Source: Rahnella bruchi (GTDB lineage Bacteria > Pseudomonadota > Gammaproteobacteria > Enterobacterales > Enterobacteriaceae). Taken from it: a stretch of DNA of 64,000 nucleotides. This document shows, one piece after another, positions 58,276-64,000 of this stretch. Where the stretch lies: assembly GCF_003614975.1 (NCBI RefSeq), contig NZ_QZWI01000006.1, positions 124,001-188,000 of the forward strand, read 5' to 3'. Position 1 is the first letter of the stretch, and each line of letters starts with the position of its first letter. Position numbers and translations under genes: made by a program. A model generated the notes under the pieces. It made no database searches. It saw only the letters and a program-made list of their open reading frames with translations, and was not told where the DNA came from.

Positions 58276-59528
58276 TCAAGTCGACGGACAGAAAACTGGT
58301 AGTTGGGCTGGAGATCGGTACGGCAAAGGTCGCCGCATTGGTGGGGGAAGTTCTGCCCGATGGCATGGTCAATATTATCGGCGTGGGCAGTTGCCCATCC
58401 CGTGGCATGGACAAGGGTGGCGTGAATGATCTGGAGTCGGTGGTGAAATGCGTTCAGCGCGCCATCGATCAGGCTGAACTGATGGCTGATTGCCAGATTT
58501 CCTCTGTTTACCTTGCTTTGTCTGGTAAACATATCAGTTGTCAGAATGAAATAGGGATGGTTCCTATTTCAGAAGAGGAAGTCACGCAGGAAGATGTAGA
58601 GAACGTTGTGCACACTGCGAAATCAGTACGCGTGCGTGACGAGCATCGGGTTCTGCATGTGATCCCTCAGGAATATGCCATTGATTATCAGGAAGGGATC
58701 AAAAACCCGGTGGGACTTTCCGGCGTGCGTATGCAGGCCAAAGTTCACCTGATCACCTGCCATAACGATATGGCGAAGAACATTGTTAAAGCGGTAGAAC
58801 GCTGCGGCTTAAAAGTTGACCAGCTTATTTTTGCCGGTCTGGCAGCCAGTTATGCCGTTCTGACCGAAGATGAACGTGAATTAGGTGTGTGTGTGGTCGA
58901 TATTGGTGGTGGAACCATGGATATCGCGGTTTATACCGGCGGCGCACTACGTCATACTAAGGTCATCCCTTATGCAGGGAACGTGGTCACCAGCGACATC
59001 GCTTATGCGTTTGGTACACCACCGACCGACGCCGAAGCGATCAAAGTTCGCCACGGTTGTGCATTAGGATCGATTGTCGGCAAAGACGAGAACGTCGAAG
59101 TGCCGAGCGTAGGTGGACGTCCACCACGCAGTCTGCAACGTCAGACACTGGCTGAAGTTATCGAGCCACGCTACACAGAATTGCTGAATTTAGTGAACGA
59201 CGAAATTTTGCAATTGCAGGAGCAGTTACGTCAGCAAGGCGTAAAACATCATCTGGCCGCTGGTATTGTTCTGACAGGCGGTGCAGCACAAATTGATGGT
59301 CTGGCAGCCTGTGCGCAGCGGGTATTCCATACCCAGGTGCGTATCGGGCAACCCCTGAACATCACCGGGCTGACAGATTATGCGCAGGAACCTTACTACT
59401 CAACGGCTGTAGGGCTGCTGCACTACGGGAAGGAGTCTCACCTGAGCGGTGAGGCCGAAGTGGAAAAACGCGCCTCAGTGGGCAACTGGTTCAAACGAAT
59501 CAACAGCTGGCTGAGAAAAGAGTTTTAA
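58272..59528 (+). CDS. ftsA: cell division protein FtsA
   Basis: FtsA is an actin-like ATPase that tethers FtsZ filaments to the membrane. The 418 residues (E. coli 420) show the phosphate-binding [17 protein letters not shown], the 1C domain, the second phosphate loop [19 protein letters not shown] near 208 and the adenosine motif [12 protein letters not shown]. The C-terminal amphipathic helix [15 protein letters not shown] is the membrane anchor. ftsZ follows after 71 bases with a strong hairpin between. Confidence 0.98.
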   Translation: MIKSTDRKLVVGLEIGTAKVAALVGEVLPDGMVNIIGVGSCPSRGMDKGGVNDLESVVKCVQRAIDQAELMADCQISSVYLALSGKHISCQNEIGMVPISEEEVTQEDVENVVHTAKSVRVRDEHRVLHVIPQEYAIDYQEGIKNPVGLSGVRMQAKVHLITCHNDMAKNIVKAVERCGLKVDQLIFAGLAASYAVLTEDERELGVCVVDIGGGTMDIAVYTGGALRHTKVIPYAGNVVTSDIAYAFGTPPTDAEAIKVRHGCALGSIVGKDENVEVPSVGGRPPRSLQRQTLAEVIEPRYTELLNLVNDEILQLQEQLRQQGVKHHLAAGIVLTGGAAQIDGLAACAQRVFHTQVRIGQPLNITGLTDYAQEPYYSTAVGLLHYGKESHLSGEAEVEKRASVGNWFKRINSWLRKEF

Positions 59529-59539
59529 TGGTTTAACAA

Positions 59540-59570
59540 CGGGATCATGCTGTTAAGGTTTTTGATCCCG
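59540..59570 (+). repeat. hairpin in the ftsA-ftsZ gap
   Basis: CGGGATCA (59540-59547) pairs perfectly with TGATCCCG (59563-59570) around a 15-base loop. It has no T-run after it and ends 29 bases before the ftsZ ATG, just upstream of the ribosome-binding site GGAG (59590-59593). It may stabilise or gate the ftsZ message. Confidence 0.6.
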
Positions 59571-59599
59571 ACGCGACAGGCACAAAACGGAGAGAAACT

Positions 59600-60754
59600 A
59601 TGTTTGAACCTATGGAACTGACCAATGACGCGGTGATTAAAGTCATCGGCGTCGGCGGTGGCGGTGGCAACGCTGTCGAACACATGGTGCGCGAGCGCAT
59701 CGAAGGTGTTGAATTCTTCGCCGTTAACACCGACGCTCAGGCGTTACGTAAAACGGCAGTAGGCCAGACTATTCAGATCGGTAGCGGTATTACCAAAGGT
59801 CTGGGTGCTGGTGCGAACCCGGAAGTGGGTCGCAATTCTGCAGAAGAAGACCGTGAAGCCCTGCGCGCTGCGCTTGAAGGTGCTGACATGGTCTTTATCG
59901 CAGCGGGCATGGGCGGCGGTACCGGTACCGGTGCAGCGCCAGTGGTTGCTGAAGTAGCAAAAGATTTAGGTATTCTGACCGTTGCTGTTGTGACTAAGCC
60001 TTTCAATTTCGAGGGCAAAAAGCGCATGGCATTCGCGGAGCAGGGTATCGCTGAACTGTCCAAACATGTGGACTCCCTGATCACTATCCCGAACGATAAG
60101 CTGTTAAAAGTTCTGGGTCGCGGTATCTCTCTGCTGGACGCTTTCGGTGCGGCCAACGACGTCCTCAAAGGCGCCGTGCAGGGTATCGCAGAGCTGATCA
60201 CCCGTCCGGGTCTGATGAACGTCGACTTCGCTGACGTGCGCACCGTAATGTCCGAAATGGGTTATGCCATGATGGGCTCCGGCGTGGCATGTGGTGAAGA
60301 CCGTGCTGAAGAAGCAGCTGAAATGGCGATTTCCAGCCCGTTGCTGGAAGATATCGACCTGTCAGGCGCTCGCGGCGTTCTGGTTAACATCACCGCTGGC
60401 TTCGACCTGCGTCTGGATGAGTTCGAAACTGTGGGTAACACTATCCGTGCTTTCGCCTCTGACAACGCGACCGTGGTTATCGGGACTTCCCTTGACCCGG
60501 AAATGAATGACGAATTGCGCGTCACCGTTGTAGCGACCGGTATCGGCATGGACAAACGTCCTGAGATCACTTTGGTGACCAACAAGCCGGCAGCCCAACC
60601 AGTGATGGATCATCGTTATCAGCAGCACGGGATGTCTCCGCTGCCGCAGGAAACAAAACCCGCTGCTAAAGTGGTCAATGATCAAAGCGCGCAATCTAAT
60701 AAAGAGCCCGACTATCTGGACATCCCGGCCTTCCTGCGTAAGCAGGCAGACTAG
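59600..60754 (+). CDS. ftsZ: cell division GTPase FtsZ
   Basis: FtsZ is the tubulin-like GTPase that builds the Z ring. The 384 residues (E. coli 383) have the tubulin signature [18 protein letters not shown] near 103-120, the T7 loop [15 protein letters not shown], a disordered linker, and the conserved C-terminal peptide [14 protein letters not shown] that binds FtsA, ZipA and MinC. The ribosome-binding site GGAG precedes the ATG by 6 bases. Confidence 0.99.
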   Translation: MFEPMELTNDAVIKVIGVGGGGGNAVEHMVRERIEGVEFFAVNTDAQALRKTAVGQTIQIGSGITKGLGAGANPEVGRNSAEEDREALRAALEGADMVFIAAGMGGGTGTGAAPVVAEVAKDLGILTVAVVTKPFNFEGKKRMAFAEQGIAELSKHVDSLITIPNDKLLKVLGRGISLLDAFGAANDVLKGAVQGIAELITRPGLMNVDFADVRTVMSEMGYAMMGSGVACGEDRAEEAAEMAISSPLLEDIDLSGARGVLVNITAGFDLRLDEFETVGNTIRAFASDNATVVIGTSLDPEMNDELRVTVVATGIGMDKRPEITLVTNKPAAQPVMDHRYQQHGMSPLPQETKPAAKVVNDQSAQSNKEPDYLDIPAFLRKQAD

Positions 60755-60760
60755 TCCGAA

Positions 60761-60790
60761 TTGTAGGATCTCCGCTCTTTGTGCTAAACT
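60761..60790 (+). promoter_or_regulatory. lpxC promoter
   Basis: TTGTAG (60761-60766) and TAAACT (60785-60790) are 18 bases apart. The segment TGTGCTAAACTG is as I recall it from the E. coli lpxC promoter. A strong hairpin (60797-60822, stem CCGACC/GGTCGG extended by TAAG/CTTA with a bulge) follows at or just after the expected transcript start. Confidence 0.62.
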
Positions 60791-60817
60791 GTCCCGCCGA
60801 CCTTAAGGTATGCTTAG

Positions 60818-61771
<954 letters not shown>

Positions 61772-61783
61772 TCGATACTCGTA

Positions 61784-62308
61784 TTACTTATTACGACTGG
61801 TTGTTTTGGCACCCTCTCCGGCCAACCCAGCCAGTCGTTCTAATGCCTTCCTCAGTTTTTCCGGGCTACGGCTCGCAAGTTCTCTTAATTCCTCAGCACT
61901 TTGCGCACTCAAATGTCTGACCGGCATGGATTCAGAAGCGATCGCTTGATTTTTAATCGCAATCTGCGAGGCATTTTCCATTTTCGCCATAAGCGAAGGA
62001 TTAATCCTGATGTCGATTGATGACAATGATGGTAGAATTTGCGCTCGAAGTGCAGAGAGTAATGCAGGTTGTTCATAGCGTAATCGCATCATCCAGCTGG
62101 CATTAGCAATCTCGAGTACTAAAACACCCTGTCGATAATTACCGACACGACACCATGGTTGCATGGGCGTCGGTAACAGACCTTTCACTGCGCGGTTGAG
62201 TTTTAATAACGCCGCTGCACGCTGTTGAACAATGCGCAGCGGGCTTTGCTCAGTGGAAGATGCGTCATCGAACAGGATATCTAATAATTGTGGGCGACTA
62301 TCGCGCAT
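61784..62308 (-). CDS. DciA-like protein (DUF721 family)
   Basis: The start is ATG 62308 (MRDSRPQLLDILFDD) with GGAGC 5 bases upstream, giving 174 residues. The first about 100 residues fit the DUF721/DciA pattern: a helical start, then RIVQQRAAALLKLNRAVKGLLPTPMQPWCRVGNYRQGVLVLEIANASWMMRLRYEQPALLSALR with the central Leu-rich, W-containing KH-like core. DciA is the ancestral loader or partner of the replicative helicase DnaB and lies near secA in other gammaproteobacteria. E. coli uses DnaC and has no gene here. The C-terminal region (after about 110) is helical and unlike known domains to me. Its 5' end lies only 26 bases from secM, divergently. Function in this organism is inferred. Confidence 0.7.
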   Translation of the reverse strand: MRDSRPQLLDILFDDASSTEQSPLRIVQQRAAALLKLNRAVKGLLPTPMQPWCRVGNYRQGVLVLEIANASWMMRLRYEQPALLSALRAQILPSLSSIDIRINPSLMAKMENASQIAIKNQAIASESMPVRHLSAQSAEELRELASRSPEKLRKALERLAGLAGEGAKTTSRNK

Positions 62309-62334
62309 GACGGGCTCCGGCGGATTGTAAACTT

Positions 62335-62862
62335 GTGATTGGCATTCTAAATCGTTGGCGACAATTTGGCAGAAGGTATTTTTGGCCGCATCTCCTTTTG
62401 GGGATGGTCGCGGCGAGCCTTGGCGTGTCAACGAACCTGTCGCAAACGGAACTGCCTGCGGTTCCCAATACGTCCTCAAGTCTAAACCGTCTTAACATCG
62501 GGAGTACAGGGCTGAGTAATCTTGCATTACTCCAGGCGAATCGCCGCCCGTCTTTCGGTGTGGATTACTGGCAGCAACATGCGTTGCGCACGGTCATCCG
62601 TCATCTCTCTTTTGCTCTCGCTCCGCAGGTAGTTTACACCGTTGCCGCGCCGGAAGTAGTGGCTGAAGAAGCCGGACCCTTACACGTTCAGCAACTGGCT
62701 TTGCTGGTTACTCTGAATGCTTTACTGACACATGAATCCAAACCACCGGTTATCATCCGTCAGACGCAACAACCTTTTCTAACCTTCTCTTTACCGCACC
62801 AGACTGGCCTGTGGTTAGCACAGGTGCAAGGCATTCGTGCTGGCCCAACCTCCCTGATTTAA
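62335..62862 (+). CDS. secM: SecM, secretion monitor with translation-arrest sequence
   Basis: SecM is a periplasmically exported peptide whose ribosomal stalling senses Sec activity and raises secA translation. The 175 residues start at GTG 62335 ([30 protein letters not shown]), with the unusually long signal sequence typical of SecM, a conserved [23 protein letters not shown] block, and the C-terminal arrest core [12 protein letters not shown] (Trp160 to Pro171). Compared with the E. coli FxxxxWIxxxxGIRAGP motif, Phe is replaced by His155 and Ile by Leu161. It precedes secA by 80 bases. Confidence 0.93.
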   Translation: MIGILNRWRQFGRRYFWPHLLLGMVAASLGVSTNLSQTELPAVPNTSSSLNRLNIGSTGLSNLALLQANRRPSFGVDYWQQHALRTVIRHLSFALAPQVVYTVAAPEVVAEEAGPLHVQQLALLVTLNALLTHESKPPVIIRQTQQPFLTFSLPHQTGLWLAQVQGIRAGPTSLI

Positions 62863-62942
62863 CAGACTGTAATTTTAAACTCTATCTATAAATCAATAAA
62901 TTAGTGGCCAGTTTACATGGCCTCCAAGAGATATTAAGCATA

Positions 62943-64000
62943 ATGTTAATCAAATTATTGACCAAAGTTTTTGGTAGCCGTAACGATCGTACACTTCGTC
63001 GTATGCGTAAAGTTGTCGACCTGATCAACCGCATGGAACCTGAAGTTCAAAAGTTGACGGATGAGCAACTGCAAGCGAAAACCAATGAGTTCCGTGAGCG
63101 TCTGGCAAAAGGTGAAGTACTGGAAACCCTGATCCCGGAAGCTTTTGCTGTGGTTCGTGAGTCCAGTAAGCGTGTGTTCGGAATGCGTCACTTTGACGTT
63201 CAGTTGCTCGGCGGTATGGTCTTGAACGAGCGTTGCATCGCGGAAATGCGTACCGGTGAAGGTAAAACGCTGACCGCAACGCTGCCAGCCTATCTGAACG
63301 CACTGAGCGGTAAGGGCGTTCACGTTGTTACCGTCAACGACTACTTAGCCCAGCGTGACGCCGAAAATAACCGTCCGTTGTTTGAATTCCTTGGCCTGAG
63401 CATCGGCATCAACTTACCTGGTATGCCTTCACCGGCTAAACGTGCTGCTTACGCTGCTGACATCACTTACGGTACAAACAACGAATACGGCTTTGACTAC
63501 CTGCGCGATAACATGGCGTTTAGCCCTGAAGAACGTGTTCAGCGTAAACTCCACTACGCGCTGGTGGATGAGGTTGACTCCATCCTGATCGATGAAGCAC
63601 GTACTCCGCTGATCATCTCCGGCCCGGCCGAAGACAGCTCAGAAATGTACACCCGCGTGGACAAACTGATCCCTAAACTGATCCGTCAGGAAAAAGAAGA
63701 TTCCGACACCTTCCAGGGTGAAGGGCACTTCTCCGTGGATGAGAAAGCGCGTCAGGTTCACCTGACCGAACGTGGTCTGGTACTGATTGAAGAAATGCTT
63801 GTAGAAGCAGGCATCATGGAAGAAGGTGAATCTCTGTATTCCCCGACTAACATCATGCTGATGCACCACGTGACAGCGGCACTGCGCGCACACGTGTTAT
63901 TCACCCGTGATGTCGATTACATCGTGAAAGACGGTGAAGTTATTATCGTCGATGAACATACCGGTCGTACCATGCAAGGTCGTCGCTGGTCTGACGGTCT
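62943..64000 (+). CDS. secA: preprotein translocase ATPase SecA (5' part, cut by window end)
   Basis: SecA drives preproteins through SecYEG using ATP. The first 352 codons are present. It starts at ATG 62943 ([21 protein letters not shown]); Walker A is [13 protein letters not shown] (Lys108), and Walker B/DEAD-like is [15 protein letters not shown] near 209. The preprotein cross-linking domain has begun (from about residue 225) when the window ends. The ribosome-binding site is weak, in line with the SecM-dependent control known in E. coli. Confidence 0.98.
   Translation, partial: MLIKLLTKVFGSRNDRTLRRMRKVVDLINRMEPEVQKLTDEQLQAKTNEFRERLAKGEVLETLIPEAFAVVRESSKRVFGMRHFDVQLLGGMVLNERCIAEMRTGEGKTLTATLPAYLNALSGKGVHVVTVNDYLAQRDAENNRPLFEFLGLSIGINLPGMPSPAKRAAYAADITYGTNNEYGFDYLRDNMAFSPEERVQRKLHYALVDEVDSILIDEARTPLIISGPAEDSSEMYTRVDKLIPKLIRQEKEDSDTFQGEGHFSVDEKARQVHLTERGLVLIEEMLVEAGIMEEGESLYSPTNIMLMHHVTAALRAHVLFTRDVDYIVKDGEVIIVDEHTGRTMQGRRWSDG

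Noticed and set aside
62309-62479. N-terminal extension of the DUF721 gene
   Set aside because: Would overlap secM antisense; the internal ATG 62308 has a good ribosome-binding site and begins the conserved domain.

Overview
The window is a stretch of core chromosome from a member of the Enterobacterales, most likely the Yersiniaceae side of the order (Rahnella, Ewingella or Serratia type). That placement is an inference from protein resemblance and gene order recalled from E. coli and Yersinia; no search was run. Almost every gene has a clear E. coli K-12 counterpart in the same order. No tRNA, rRNA, CRISPR, insertion sequence, prophage or attachment site was seen, and I found no convincing undescribed system. 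The interest lies in small RNA elements, start-codon choices and local insertions or losses.

Layout. 0.2-4.7 kb: carAB (carbamoyl phosphate for pyrimidines and arginine) behind tandem ARG boxes. 4.8-7.3 kb: kefFC potassium efflux. 7.3-7.9 kb: a LysE/RhtB-type exporter. 8.3-8.8 kb: folA. 8.8-15.7 kb, minus strand: apaH, apaG, rsmA, pdxA, surA, lptD. 15.9-16.7 kb: djlA. 16.8-23.1 kb, minus strand: rluA, rapA, polB, the last behind a probable LexA-regulated promoter. 23.3-24.1 kb: a dedA-family gene (yabI). 24.1-27.6 kb, minus strand: thiBPQ under a TPP riboswitch. 27.6-30.9 kb: the sugar-phosphate stress module sgrR, sgrS/sgrT and setA. 31-36 kb, minus strand: leuABCD with the leuL attenuator. 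36.4-37.4 kb: leuO. 37.7-39.4 kb: a long-chain acyl-CoA synthetase. 39.9-42.1 kb: ilvIH. 42.2-43.3 kb: cra. 44-61.8 kb: the full division and cell-wall cluster mraZ, rsmH, ftsL, ftsI, murE, murF, mraY, murD, ftsW, murG, murC, ddlB, ftsQ, ftsA, ftsZ, then lpxC. 61.8-64 kb: a DciA-like (DUF721) gene on the minus strand, secM, and the first third of secA, cut by the window end.

Compared with E. coli K-12, the cai/fix genes between carB and kefF and the araBADC genes between polB and yabI are missing. A LysE-type exporter gene (between kefC and folA), an acyl-CoA synthetase gene (between leuO and ilvI) and a DUF721 gene (between lpxC and secM) are present instead. In the division cluster neighbouring genes overlap or sit within a few bases, so expression is probably coupled by translation from a promoter before mraZ, with MraZ binding repeats just after it. 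Several genes use non-ATG starts supported by Shine-Dalgarno spacing or homologue length (TTG in carA, kefC, thiB; GTG in cra, ftsL, murE, murC, secM), and polB may start at ATT.
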